The notes beneath the pieces are model-generated. The model ran no database searches, was not told the origin of the DNA, and was given only the letters and a program-made list of their open reading frames with translations. 64,000 nt of DNA, from assembly GCA_014208095.1 (NCBI GenBank), contig JACHMT010000001.1, positions 1,488,001 through 1,552,000 on the forward strand, given 5' to 3'. This stretch comes from Actinospineispora eucalypti (lineage in GTDB: Bacteria > Actinomycetota > Actinomycetes > Mycobacteriales > Pseudonocardiaceae). Below are positions 25,357 to 33,715 of the stretch, piece by piece (position 1 is the stretch's first letter; the number at the start of each line of letters is the position of its first letter). The translations under genes and the position numbers were made by a program.

Positions 25357-25448
25357 GCGACCAGTTTCCCCCGATTGGGGTCGTAAGACGTGACTTGGCG
25401 TGCTGGGTGTCACACTTGACCCCCATCGACGGATGGAAGGAGCGGGCG

Positions 25449-26084
25449 ATGTACGTGGTCACGTTGTCTGCCGCCTACGGCGCCGGGGGCGGGATCATCG
25501 GTCCCGCCGTCGCGGAAAGCCTCGGGGTGCCGTTCATCGACCGCGCCATTCCGGCGCGGGTGGCCACCGATCTGGGCGTCACGCTGGAGGATGCGCTGGA
25601 GCACGACGACCAGTGCAAGGGCTGGCTGCAGCGGGTGCTCAGCGCCGCCGCGCCGCTGTCCAGCGACTTCATGATCGGCTACGCGCCGCCGAGGACGGCG
25701 CTGTTGCCGGACACCGAGTTCGTCGCGTGTACCGAGGCCGCGATCCGGGCGACGATCGCCGAGCGGGGCGGCGTCATCCTGGGCCGGGCCGCCGCGCTGG
25801 TGCTGCGTGAGCACCCGACCGCAAGGCACATCCGGCTGGACGGTCCCGTCGAGCGGCGGGTGCGCCACGCGATGCGCACGCTCGACCTCTCGGAGGAGGA
25901 GGCACGGGATGCCATGGAGCGGAACGACAGCGCGCGGACGGGTTACGTCCGTCACTTCTACCGGACCGACCCGGCCGATCCCCGGCACTACGACATGCTT
26001 CTGGACAGCACCAGGATGTCTACGGAGACCTGCGTGAAGTTGATCTGTGATATGACCCGTGCGGAACATCCCTCGATCGGGTAA
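25449..26084 (+). CDS. Cytidylate kinase-like family protein
   Basis: A 211-residue P-loop protein of the cytidylate-kinase-like group (PF13189 type). The start reads MYVVTLSAAYGAGGGIIGPAVAESLGVPFIDRAIP, a glycine-rich nucleotide-binding loop in the position of a P-loop but without the usual GKS/T. Further conserved parts are AERGGVILGRAAALVLREHPTARHIRLDGP and EEEARDAMERNDSARTGYVRHFY. ATG 25449 has GGAAGGAG upstream. It may phosphorylate a nucleotide or another small molecule; related genes are widespread in actinobacteria without assigned function. Confidence 0.85.
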   Translation: MYVVTLSAAYGAGGGIIGPAVAESLGVPFIDRAIPARVATDLGVTLEDALEHDDQCKGWLQRVLSAAAPLSSDFMIGYAPPRTALLPDTEFVACTEAAIRATIAERGGVILGRAAALVLREHPTARHIRLDGPVERRVRHAMRTLDLSEEEARDAMERNDSARTGYVRHFYRTDPADPRHYDMLLDSTRMSTETCVKLICDMTRAEHPSIG

Positions 26085-26143
26085 CGGCGTGCCCGGAGGT
26101 CCCGATAGGTCCAGTGGCCCCGACCACCAACTTGGAGAACGCG

Positions 26144-26839
26144 ATGCGCCCCCTCGACGCCGCTGACACCGGCGCCTTCGCCATACCCGACGGCCTGGCC
26201 GCCGGGCCGGCGACGGCGAGCTGGGAAGCGGTGCTGCGCCGAGCCGTGGACCTGACGCTGGCCCTGTTGGGGTTGTTGGTTCTGGCGGTGCCGATGCTGC
26301 TGATCGGCTTGCTGATCAGGCTCTCCAGCGACGGCCCTGCCCTGTTCCGCCAGCGCCGGGTGGGCCTCGGTGGCCGCACCTTCACCATGTACAAGTTCCG
26401 CACCATGCGCATCGACGCCGGCGACGAGTTGCTGCGTGAGCTGATCGCCGCCGAGCTGCGGGGCGAGGACACCACGCTGAACGGCAGTCACAAGCTGGAT
26501 GCCGACCCCCGGGTCACCGCGATCGGCACGTTCCTGCGCAAGACCAGCCTGGACGAGCTGCCCCAGCTGATCAACGTGGTGCGCGGCGAGATGTCGCTGG
26601 TCGGGCCGCGGCCGTGCCTGGAGTGGGAAGCGCTGATGTTCCCGGCGCGGTTCCAGCCCCGGTTCTCCGTGCGGCCGGGGTTGACCGGGCTGTGGCAGGT
26701 GTCCGGCCGGTCCACCATGGGCACGCTGGAGATGCTGCACCTGGACCTGACCTACGTGCGCACCCGTAACCTGGCCGGAGACCTGTCCATCCTGGCCCGG
26801 ACCATCCCGTCGATGATCAAGGACAAGTCGGCCCGCTAG
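26144..26839 (+). CDS. Undecaprenyl-phosphate sugar phosphotransferase
   Basis: A 231-residue initiating glycosyltransferase of the WcaJ/CpsE-like bacterial sugar transferase family. One hydrophobic segment ([24 protein letters not shown]) anchors it. The catalytic domain shows [53 protein letters not shown] and [17 protein letters not shown], all family hallmarks. It would move a sugar 1-phosphate from a nucleotide sugar to undecaprenyl phosphate at the membrane to begin a polysaccharide. No other glycosyltransferases adjoin it, so it is an orphan copy. ATG 26144 with GGAG upstream is preferred over a GTG at 26114. A strong terminator follows. Confidence 0.92.
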   Translation: MRPLDAADTGAFAIPDGLAAGPATASWEAVLRRAVDLTLALLGLLVLAVPMLLIGLLIRLSSDGPALFRQRRVGLGGRTFTMYKFRTMRIDAGDELLRELIAAELRGEDTTLNGSHKLDADPRVTAIGTFLRKTSLDELPQLINVVRGEMSLVGPRPCLEWEALMFPARFQPRFSVRPGLTGLWQVSGRSTMGTLEMLHLDLTYVRTRNLAGDLSILARTIPSMIKDKSAR

Positions 26840-26854
26840 GGGTTCTCCGACTCG

Positions 26855-26892
26855 AACCGCCCCGAGCCGCTCATTGGGCTCGGGGCGGTTTT
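26855..26892 (+). terminator. Rho-independent terminator
   Basis: A 14-bp perfect stem with arms AACCGCCCCGAGCC (26855-26868) and GGCTCGGGGCGGTT (26877-26890) around an eight-base loop ends in a short T run. It follows the sugar transferase stop by 15 bases. It is the clearest classical terminator in the window. Confidence 0.9.
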
Positions 26893-26958
26893 GCGTACCT
26901 GAAGTCCCGACTCGCCGTACCCGAGATCCCGACTCGCCGTACCCAGATCCCCGACTCG
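26893..26958 (-). repeat. Three-unit solo array of the 22-bp repeat
   Basis: Three contiguous units in reverse orientation (26893-26914, 26915-26936, 26937-26958) directly abut the terminator hairpin. The middle unit has a transposed variant of the central bases. The next gene's operators begin about 50 bases later. Confidence 0.85.
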
Positions 26959-27011
26959 CGGGGAGGGTTGACCGGGTGGGGGTGGCGTGGTGTACTCGGA
27001 ATTGAAGCGAG

Positions 27012-27046
27012 TGTAAACGTTTACATTTCTAGTGTAAAGGTTTTCA
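27012..27046. promoter_or_regulatory. Tandem LacI-type operators
   Basis: TGTAAACGTTTACA (27012-27025) is a perfect 14-bp palindrome with the central CG typical of LacI/GalR sites. TGTAAAGGTTTTCA (27033-27046) is a degenerate second copy 21 bp later, two helical turns away, ending two bases before the lacI-type start. Autoregulation, and control of the following operon, is inferred. Confidence 0.75.
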
Positions 27047-27048
27047 GG

Positions 27049-28077
27049 ATGGCGGGGACGCGGGGGCGGCGGGGCGGGGTCGGCGTGGTCGACCTGGCTC
27101 GGGAGCTGGGGGTGTCCACGGCGACCGTGTCCCGCGCGCTGAACGGCAGCGACGCGGTGCGCCCCGAGCTGGCGCAGCGGGTGCGCGAGTACGCCGAGCA
27201 GCGGGGTTACGTGGCCAACCGGCTGGCCCGAGCGTTGTCCGCGAACACCAGCCGGGCCTTCGTCGGCTTCGTCATCCCGTACGTGGACACGCCGGCGTAC
27301 TCGGCGGTGGCGGCGGAGTGCGCCCGCCTGCTGTCCAGGGACGGCACTCAGATGATCCTGAGCATCACGGAGAACGACCCCGAGCGGGAGCACCGGCAGC
27401 TGCGCGAGCTGCTGGCCAGCCGGGTCGCCGGGCTGATCGTCTCGCCGAGCACCTACGTCACCCGGGCCAGCAAGGAGCTGCTGCGCAACGCGCCGGTGGT
27501 GGAGCTGCACCGGGCCAGCGGGATCGCCGCGCCGGGTGTGTTCTCCGACGACGAGCAGGTGATCACCGAGTGCGTGCTGCACCTGGCCGCGCTGGGCCAC
27601 CGCCGGATCGCCTACCTGGGCACACCCCGGGAGCTGTCCAACGGGGCCGCCCGGCTGCGCGGCCTGCGCCGCGGCCTGGAGCTGGCCGGGCTGACCGAGC
27701 GCAACTGCGCCACCCACCTCAGCGAGCCGACCGCTGAGAACGGCTACACCGGCGCCAATCAGCTCCTCGGCGCCGCCGAGAAACCGACGGCGCTGCTGGT
27801 GGGCGGCGGGTCGCTGTCCCAGGGGGCCGCCCGGGCGGTGCGCGCCGCCGGACTGCGCCTGCCCGAACAGCTGTCCCTGATCGTCTACGGCGACCCGACC
27901 TGGTTCGCGCTGAGCGACCCGCCGCTGACCACGGTAGTCGTCGGCTACGCCGAGCTGGCCGACCAGGCCGCCGCCCTGCTCCAGCGCCGGCTGGACGGCG
28001 AGCCGGTGGAACCCCGGCCCTACCTGGTCAAACCCGAGCTGGTGAACGCCGGGTCAACCGGCCCGCCGCCCGCCTAG
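27049..28077 (+). CDS. LacI-family transcriptional regulator
   Basis: A 342-residue LacI/GalR repressor. The N-terminal domain has VVDLARELGVSTATVSRALNGSDAVRPELAQRVREYAEQRGYVANRLARAL, including the hinge helix. The periplasmic-binding-protein-like effector domain follows (SRAFVGFVIPYVDTPAYSAVA; GVFSDDEQVITECVLHLAALGHRRIAYLG). Two operators lie immediately upstream. It is 38 bases ahead of the MFS transporter gene on the same strand and probably senses the substrate or an intermediate of the CoA-transferase/lyase pathway downstream. Confidence 0.93.
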   Translation: MAGTRGRRGGVGVVDLARELGVSTATVSRALNGSDAVRPELAQRVREYAEQRGYVANRLARALSANTSRAFVGFVIPYVDTPAYSAVAAECARLLSRDGTQMILSITENDPEREHRQLRELLASRVAGLIVSPSTYVTRASKELLRNAPVVELHRASGIAAPGVFSDDEQVITECVLHLAALGHRRIAYLGTPRELSNGAARLRGLRRGLELAGLTERNCATHLSEPTAENGYTGANQLLGAAEKPTALLVGGGSLSQGAARAVRAAGLRLPEQLSLIVYGDPTWFALSDPPLTTVVVGYAELADQAAALLQRRLDGEPVEPRPYLVKPELVNAGSTGPPPA

Positions 28078-28115
28078 CAACTCAGCAGAGGCAACGAAGC
28101 CGAAGGAGGACATGC

Positions 28116-29384
28116 ATGCCGTTCCGGAACAACCGGCGCTGGCTGGTCGCCACGTTCGTGCTGGTCATCACCGCGATCGCGTACATCGACCGGGTCAACC
28201 TCTCGATCGCCGCGCCGGTGCTGACCAAGGAGTTCGGCACCAACACCGCCGTGATGGGGCTGCTGCTGTCCAGCTTCACCTGGACCTACACCCTGTGCAA
28301 CCTGCCGGCCGGCATGCTGGTGGACCGCATCCGCACCCGGGTGCTCTACTCCGCGGCGCTCACCGTGTGGGCGGCGTCCAGCTTCCTGACCGCGGCGGTG
28401 AACTCGCTGGGCGCGATGTTCGGCCCCCGGCTGCTGCTCGGGATCGGTGAGGCGCCGTTCGCGCCGGCGGCCATCCGCACGCTGTCCGACTGGCTGCCCA
28501 AGAAGGAACGCGGGATGGGTAGCAGCATGTTCATCTCCGGCGTGGCCTTCGGTAGCGCGGTCGGCCCGCCGGCGCTCGCGTATCTGGTCAGCGAGCACGG
28601 CTGGCGCAGCTGCTTCATCGTGTCCGGCGGGGTGTCCCTGCTGGCCGCGGTCATCTGGTACGCCTGGTACCGGCACCCCGGCGAGGACCAACGGCTGTCC
28701 CCCCAGGAGCGGGCGTTGATCGAGGCCGACCAGGAGCCGTACCAGCAGGAGGGCCGGGCGCCCTGGCGCTCGATCGTGAAGCACCGGGACATCTGGGCGC
28801 TCACCGGCGGCTACTTCTGCCTGCTGTACATCCTGTACACGTTCGTCACCTGGGTGCCCGGCTACCTGGTCGCCGACCGGCACATGACGGTGCTCAAGTC
28901 GGGGCTGGCCACCTCGGTGCCCTGGATCTGCGCGTTCGCGGTGGGCATCCTGGCCGGCCGGGTGTCCGACCTGGCGCTGCGCCGGGGCATGTCCACGCTG
29001 AACTCGCGGAAGATCGTGCTGGTCAGCGGCATGGTCGCGGCGTTGGCCATCGTGGGCACCGCCTATGCCGAGTCGGCGGTCACCGCGATCGTCTGCCTGT
29101 CCATCTCCACCTCGGGGATCATCTTCGCCAACGGCGCGGTGTGGGCCGCCACCCAGGACGTGATGCGCCAGCTCAACCTGACCGGCTCGGCGACCGGTTT
29201 CGTGAACGCCCTGGGCAACGTCGGCGGCATCCTTGGGCCGATCGTCACCGGCTGGCTGGCCTACGTGACCAGCTCGTTCGTCGCGCCGCTGGTGGTCGCC
29301 GCCGGGTTGGCCCTGGTCGGCGGGCTGATCTGGGCGTTCGGCATGCGCGCCCGGGTGGAGGCGCCGGTGGGAGCGCCGGCGTGA
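28116..29384 (+). CDS. MFS transporter, anion:cation symporter type
   Basis: A 422-residue major facilitator with about twelve hydrophobic segments. The N-terminal TAIAYIDRVNLSIAAPVLTKEFG and the LLSSFTWTYTLCNLPAGMLVDRIRTR loop are typical of the ACS family (galactonate, glucarate, tartrate, hydroxyphenylacetate permeases). A GAAGGAGG site precedes ATG 28116. The natural substrate is therefore probably a small organic anion entering with protons. Its stop overlaps the CoA-transferase start (GTGA). Confidence 0.9.
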   Translation: MPFRNNRRWLVATFVLVITAIAYIDRVNLSIAAPVLTKEFGTNTAVMGLLLSSFTWTYTLCNLPAGMLVDRIRTRVLYSAALTVWAASSFLTAAVNSLGAMFGPRLLLGIGEAPFAPAAIRTLSDWLPKKERGMGSSMFISGVAFGSAVGPPALAYLVSEHGWRSCFIVSGGVSLLAAVIWYAWYRHPGEDQRLSPQERALIEADQEPYQQEGRAPWRSIVKHRDIWALTGGYFCLLYILYTFVTWVPGYLVADRHMTVLKSGLATSVPWICAFAVGILAGRVSDLALRRGMSTLNSRKIVLVSGMVAALAIVGTAYAESAVTAIVCLSISTSGIIFANGAVWAATQDVMRQLNLTGSATGFVNALGNVGGILGPIVTGWLAYVTSSFVAPLVVAAGLALVGGLIWAFGMRARVEAPVGAPA

Positions 29385-30574
29385 CCGGTCCGCTGGACGG
29401 CATCCGGGTGATCGACGCGGCCACGCTGGCCGCGGGTCCCCTGGTGGCCACCTTCCTCGGCGAGTTCGGCGCCGAGGTGATCAAGGTGGAGCAGCCGGAC
29501 GGCGGGGACCCGTTGCGGCAGTGGGGGGCGCAGCGCGACGGCGTCGGGCTGATGTGGAAGAGCGTCGGCCGGAACAAGAAGTCGATCACGCTGAACCTGC
29601 GCGAACCCGCCGGCCGGGAGCTCCTTCGCGGCCTTGCCGCGGAAGCGGATGTGCTGGTGATGAACCTGCGCCCGTCCACCCTGCACCGCTGGGAGCTGGA
29701 CTACGAGCACCTGAAACCGGTGAACCCGAGGCTGGTGATGCTGCACGTGACCGGGTTCGGCGCGGGCGGCCCGAAGAGCGACCGGCCCGGGTTCGGCACG
29801 CTGGGCGAGGCGATGAGCGGTTTCGCGCACCTCACCGGGCACCCGGACGGCCCGCCGACGCTGCCCTCGTTCATGCTGGCCGACGGCTGCGCGGCGCTCA
29901 CCGCCAGCTACGCGGTGCTGATGGCGCTCTACCACCGGGACGTGCGCGGGGGCGAGGGCCAGTTCATCGACATCAACCTGATCGAGCCGCTGGCCCGGCT
30001 GATCGAGCAGCCGGTGCTCACCTACGACCAGCTCGGCACGGTGCCCACCCGCACCGGCAACCGCTGGGACATCTCGGCGCCGCGCAACACCTACCGGACC
30101 AAGGACGGCCACTGGCTGGCCATGTCGGGAAGCGCGCCGACCATCGCCGCGCGGGCCCTGCGCGCGGTCGGCCGCCCCGAGCTGACCGAGGACCCCCGGT
30201 TCGCCGAGGCCCAGCAGCGCCTGCGCAACGCCGCCGAGGTCGACCAGATCATGGCGGACTGGGTGGCCGGGCGGACCCTGGACGAGGCGATGGCGGTGTT
30301 CGAGGACGCCGAGGTCGCGGCCGCCCCGGTCTACGACGCCGCCCAGCTGCTCGAAGACCCGCAGCTGGAGGCCCGAGGCACCTATCCGACCTTCCCCGAC
30401 CCGGACCTCGGCCGGATGCGGATCCAGTGCCCGGTGCCGCGCATGTCGGAAACCCCGGGCGCCGTCAACCACCTCGGCCCCGCGCTCGGCGAGCACACCG
30501 ACGAGGTTCTCGCCGAGCTGCTCGGCCTCGACCCGGGCCGGCGAGCCCAGCTCCGCGCCGCCGGCGTCATCTGA
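29381..30574 (+). CDS. CaiB/BaiF-type (family III) CoA-transferase
   Basis: A 397-residue class III CoA-transferase. Family segments are LDGIRVIDAATLAAGPLVATFLGEFGAEVIKVEQPDGGDPLR at the N-terminus, a WKSVGRNKKSITLNLREPAG stretch and FGTLGEAMSGFAHLTG. The catalytic aspartate is expected in SFMLADGCAALTASYAVL. It would transfer CoA from a donor such as succinyl-CoA to a carboxylate. GTG 29381 overlaps the MFS stop. A 40-bp palindrome separates it from the CitE-like lyase gene, which could make a hydroxyacyl-CoA product cleavable. Confidence 0.92.
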   Translation: MTGPLDGIRVIDAATLAAGPLVATFLGEFGAEVIKVEQPDGGDPLRQWGAQRDGVGLMWKSVGRNKKSITLNLREPAGRELLRGLAAEADVLVMNLRPSTLHRWELDYEHLKPVNPRLVMLHVTGFGAGGPKSDRPGFGTLGEAMSGFAHLTGHPDGPPTLPSFMLADGCAALTASYAVLMALYHRDVRGGEGQFIDINLIEPLARLIEQPVLTYDQLGTVPTRTGNRWDISAPRNTYRTKDGHWLAMSGSAPTIAARALRAVGRPELTEDPRFAEAQQRLRNAAEVDQIMADWVAGRTLDEAMAVFEDAEVAAAPVYDAAQLLEDPQLEARGTYPTFPDPDLGRMRIQCPVPRMSETPGAVNHLGPALGEHTDEVLAELLGLDPGRRAQLRAAGVI

Positions 30575-30580
30575 CGACCT

Positions 30581-30620
30581 GTGAGTGATTTGTGTGGCTA
30601 TAGCCACACAAATCACTCAC
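30581..30620. repeat. 40-bp perfect palindrome, copy 2
   Basis: The left half ends in TGTGTGGCTA and the right half is its exact reverse complement; all 20 pairs match. It begins six bases after the CoA-transferase stop and ends 24 bases before the lyase start, inside an apparent operon. It could attenuate transcription between the two genes. Confidence 0.9.
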
Positions 30621-30644
30621 AAGCCCGACCGCAGGGAGGACACA

Positions 30645-31568
30645 TTGAACGTACGGGCCCGCCGGTCCGAGCTGGCCACCCCGGCCAGCAACGACTGGAT
30701 GTTCGCCAAGGCCGCCGCCAGCGGTGCCGACCTGGTGTTCCTGGACCTGGAGGACGCCTGCGCGCCCGCCGAGCGCGAAGCGGCCCGGGCCAAGGCCGCC
30801 GACGGCCTGCGCAACCTGGACTGGGGCCGCGCCACCCGCGCGATCCGGATGAACGGCGTGGACACCCGCTGGGCGCACGGCGACGTGATCGAGGTGGTCA
30901 CGCACGCGCGCGAGGCGTTGGACGTGATCATCGTGCCCAAGGTCCGCCGGGCCAGGGACGTCTGGTGGGTGGACGTGCTGCTCACCCAGCTGGAACAGAC
31001 CCTGGGCCTGACCAAACGCATCGCCCTGGAGGTGCTGATCGAGGAGACGGAAGGGCTGGAGCACGTCGGCGAGATCGCCCGGTCCAGCCCCCGGCTGGAG
31101 GCGGTCATCTTCGGCGCCGGTGACTTCTCCGCCTCCCAGGGCGCCCGGGTGGACACCAACTTCGACCCGGTCGTGGACTACCCCGGCGACATGTGGCACT
31201 ACGCCCGCGCCCGGGTCGTGGTGGCCGCCCGCAGCGCCGGGATCGACGCGATCGACGCCCCGTTCCCCAACTACCGCGACCCGGAGGCCTACCGCGCCGC
31301 CGCCGAACGGGCCGCCGCGATGGGCTACGTGGGCAAGTGGGCCATCCACCCCAGCCAGATCGAACCGGCCAACCAGGTCTTCGCGCCCACGCCCGAGGAG
31401 ATCGCGCAGGCCCAGAAAACGGTCGCCGCCTACCGGGAGGCCGAGGCCACCGGCCGGGGCGCGACCGGCCTGGACGGGATGCTGGTGGACGCCGCCCACC
31501 TGCGCCTGGCCGACAACATCACCCGCCGGGCGGAGCTGCTCGGCCTTTCCCAAGGGAGCCCGTCGTGA
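30645..31568 (+). CDS. HpcH/HpaI-family CoA-ester lyase (CitE-like)
   Basis: A 307-residue TIM-barrel lyase of the citrate-lyase-beta/malyl-CoA lyase group. The N-terminal RRSELATPASNDWMFAKAAASGADLVFLDLEDACAP carries the acidic Mg2+ ligand region (DLEDA, residues 34-38). ALEVLIEETEGLEHV and AVIFGAGDFSASQGA supply other active-site parts, and KWAIHPSQIEPANQVF is the conserved C-terminal segment. It would cleave a beta-hydroxyacyl-CoA such as malyl- or citramalyl-CoA to acetyl-CoA and a 2-oxoacid. The start is TTG 30645 with GGGAGGA upstream. Its stop overlaps the next start (GTGA). Confidence 0.9.
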   Translation: MNVRARRSELATPASNDWMFAKAAASGADLVFLDLEDACAPAEREAARAKAADGLRNLDWGRATRAIRMNGVDTRWAHGDVIEVVTHAREALDVIIVPKVRRARDVWWVDVLLTQLEQTLGLTKRIALEVLIEETEGLEHVGEIARSSPRLEAVIFGAGDFSASQGARVDTNFDPVVDYPGDMWHYARARVVVAARSAGIDAIDAPFPNYRDPEAYRAAAERAAAMGYVGKWAIHPSQIEPANQVFAPTPEEIAQAQKTVAAYREAEATGRGATGLDGMLVDAAHLRLADNITRRAELLGLSQGSPS

Positions 31569-32893
31569 CCAACCGCCAGATGTCGCTGGTCGGCTTCATG
31601 CAGGCCGGCAACGTGACCGTGTACTCCGGTTCCTGGCGCTACCCGTCCGCCGAGCTCGGGTTCCTCAGCCTGGACTACTACGCGAAGATCGCCCGCACGC
31701 TGGAGGAGGGCGGCTTCGACCTGGTCTTCTTCGACGACCGGCTGGCCATGCCCGGGGTGTACGGGAACTCGGTGGCCGACGCGGTCCGCTACGGCGCGCG
31801 GCCGGTCAAGCTGGACCTGACCGCCGTGCTGGGCGGGGTGATCGGCGCGACCAGCCGGATCGGGGTGGGTGCCACCTACTCCACCACCTACTACGACCCG
31901 TTCCACGTGGCGCGCACCTTCGCCACGCTGGACCATCTGTCCGGTGGCCGGGCCGCCTGGAACGTGGTGACCTCGGTGAACGACTCGGAGGCGCAGAACT
32001 TCGGCCTGGAGAAACACCTCGGCCACGACGAGCGGTACGACCGGGCGCACGAGTTCCTCGAGGCGGTCACCGCACTGTGGGACTCCTGGGAGCCGGACGC
32101 GCTCGTCATGGACCGGGAATCGGGCATCTTCGCCGACCCGGAGAAGGTGCACGAGATCGACTTCGCCGGGAAGTGGTTCAAGGTGCGCGGCCCGTTGACC
32201 GTGCCGCGCACCCCGCAGGGCCGGCCGGTGCTGCTGCAGGCCGGTTCGTCCGGGCGGGGTCGGGAGTTCGCCGCCGAGTGGGCGGACCTGATCTTCACCG
32301 GCGACCCGGGCATCGAGGTGGCCCGGCAGCATTACCGGGACCAGAAGAAACGCATCGCGGCCGCCGGCCGGGACCCGGACACGGTGAAGATCCTGCCCAT
32401 GGCCTACGCGGTGGTCGGTGAGACGCAGGCCATCGCCGAGGAGAAGGAGCGCCTGTTCCTGGACGCCTACGTGCACCCGGTGGCCTCGCTGACGCTGCTC
32501 TCCGAGGTGCTCAACTACGACTTCGGCCGCCACGGTCTGGACGACCCGGTCACCCCGGCAATGCTGGACGCCAGCTCGGGCATCCGGGGCCTGTTCGAGG
32601 GCGTGCGCCGGCACCTCGGCCGGGACGACCTGACCGTGCGTGACCTGGCCGCGCACCGCGCCACCCTGCTGCAGGGGCCGCGGTTCGTGGGCACCCCGGA
32701 TCGGGTGGCCGGGCAGATGCGGGAATGGTTCGACGGCGAGGCCTGCGACGGGTTCGTGCTGGCCGCGACGCACCTGCCGGGCGCGTTCGAGGAGTTCGTG
32801 CGGATGGTGGTGCCGATCCTGCGCGAACAGGGCGTGTTCCGCTCCGAGTACACCGGCCACACCCTCCGCGACCACCTCGGCCTGCCGAAGTGA
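31565..32893 (+). CDS. NtaA/SnaA/DszA-family flavin-dependent monooxygenase
   Basis: A 442-residue luciferase-like monooxygenase of the group that includes nitrilotriacetate monooxygenase, SnaA and DszA. Markers are the N-terminal GFMQAGNVTVYSGSWRYP, GGFDLVFFDDRLAMP, GVGATYSTTYYDPFHVARTFATLDHLSGGRAAWNVVTS and ADLIFTGDP. These enzymes use FMNH2 from a separate reductase, not encoded nearby. GTG 31565 overlaps the lyase stop. The last codons and stop (GAAGTGA) coincide with the first unit of a 22-bp repeat array. In the operon it may hydroxylate or cleave the imported compound. Confidence 0.92.
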   Translation: MTNRQMSLVGFMQAGNVTVYSGSWRYPSAELGFLSLDYYAKIARTLEEGGFDLVFFDDRLAMPGVYGNSVADAVRYGARPVKLDLTAVLGGVIGATSRIGVGATYSTTYYDPFHVARTFATLDHLSGGRAAWNVVTSVNDSEAQNFGLEKHLGHDERYDRAHEFLEAVTALWDSWEPDALVMDRESGIFADPEKVHEIDFAGKWFKVRGPLTVPRTPQGRPVLLQAGSSGRGREFAAEWADLIFTGDPGIEVARQHYRDQKKRIAAAGRDPDTVKILPMAYAVVGETQAIAEEKERLFLDAYVHPVASLTLLSEVLNYDFGRHGLDDPVTPAMLDASSGIRGLFEGVRRHLGRDDLTVRDLAAHRATLLQGPRFVGTPDRVAGQMREWFDGEACDGFVLAATHLPGAFEEFVRMVVPILREQGVFRSEYTGHTLRDHLGLPK

Positions 32894-32968
32894 CTGAACC
32901 ACTGTGCTGAAGTCACTGAATCACCGTGCTGAAGTGACTGAATCACCGTGCTGAAGTCACTGAATCAG
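32887..32968 (+). repeat. Tandem array of a second 22-bp repeat family
   Basis: Three full units (32887-32908, 32909-32930, 32931-32952) and 16 bases of a fourth share the frame GAAGT(G/C)ACTGAATCACCG ending TGCT. The first unit supplies the last lysine codon context and the TGA stop of the monooxygenase gene. The array ends 13 bases before the convergent membrane-protein stop. The same unit is embedded in the ATPase gene at 22081. Confidence 0.9.
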
Positions 32969-32980
32969 GGGTGGTGGGGG

Positions 32981-33616
32981 TTAGTTGATGCGGGTCCAGG
33001 GTTGGCAGCCGGTGGTTTCGAAGACGCCGTCGGTGGGGTCGATGGTCACCGTGGTGCCCCGGTTGCCCTCGTTGGTGATGATCGTGCCGAAGTCGTCGCC
33101 GGCGTCCCAGCGGCAGAGCAGTTCGGCCGGCCCCCGGGTGCGGTAGGTGCCGGGCTGGATGTCGGTGCCCACCACGAACCGGCCGTTGCCGGGGATCTGG
33201 CCCGGCCGGCCGGGCAGCGTGGTGCGCGGCTGCGCGTCCAGGTCCCGGCCGAACTGGCTGACCGCCTGCAGGGTGAGCACCACGCCCCACGCGCCGAGCA
33301 GCGCGGCCAGCCCGCCGAGCACCGAGGCGACGATCGACATGGTGCCGTTGGACGCGATCCCCCGCCGCGCCCGGCCGAGACCGAGCAGCCCGAACAGCAC
33401 GGCCAGCCCGCCGCACAGCAGGGCCAGCGGCCCGGTGAACGGCACCACCCCGAACACCAGGCCGGCCACCGCCAGGATCAGCGCGGTGATGCCGTACCCG
33501 TTGCGCGGCACCGGCCGGTACTCGGCCGGCCGGCGCTGCCCCGGGATGGCGCCCGGCGGCACCGGCGGGTACGGCAGCGGCCGGGTCGGCTGGTAGCGGC
33601 GCGGCTGGCGAGTCAT
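32981..33616 (-). CDS. DUF4190-type membrane protein
   Basis: A 211-residue protein. The N-terminal 40 residues are proline/arginine-rich (RRYQPTRPLPYPPVPPG), followed by two hydrophobic segments (GITALILAVAGLVFGVVPFTGPLALLCGGLAVLFGLLG; TMSIVASVLGGLAALLGAWGVVLTL) that form the DUF4190 unit. The C-terminal part is extracytoplasmic, with two cysteines that could pair and a repeated pattern GTDIQPGTYRT typical of small secreted actinobacterial domains. Function is unknown. It is a single gene, convergent with the monooxygenase operon. Confidence 0.8.
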   Translation of the reverse strand: MTRQPRRYQPTRPLPYPPVPPGAIPGQRRPAEYRPVPRNGYGITALILAVAGLVFGVVPFTGPLALLCGGLAVLFGLLGLGRARRGIASNGTMSIVASVLGGLAALLGAWGVVLTLQAVSQFGRDLDAQPRTTLPGRPGQIPGNGRFVVGTDIQPGTYRTRGPAELLCRWDAGDDFGTIITNEGNRGTTVTIDPTDGVFETTGCQPWTRIN

Positions 33617-33656
33617 TGGCGTCCCCGAGGTCGGGCGAAAACGCGGACATTAAGAA

Positions 33657-33706
33657 CTATCGAAGTAGTTGAGAGCTGTGTTACCGCTCACAACAACTGT
33701 CGATAG
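33657..33706. promoter_or_regulatory. Inverted repeat in the divergent membrane-protein/NTF2-like promoter region
   Basis: CTATCGA (33657-33663) and TCGATAG (33700-33706) form a perfect 7-bp inverted pair, with AGTTG and CAACT nested inside. It lies between two divergent starts, ten bases before ATG 33716. An operator is plausible; the regulator is unknown. Confidence 0.4.
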
Positions 33707-33715
33707 TCTTCGGCC

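Noticed and set aside
33657..33706. Rho-independent terminator at the divergent promoter
   Set aside because: The inverted repeat has a 36-base loop, no T-run and lies between divergent starts, so an operator is more likely.
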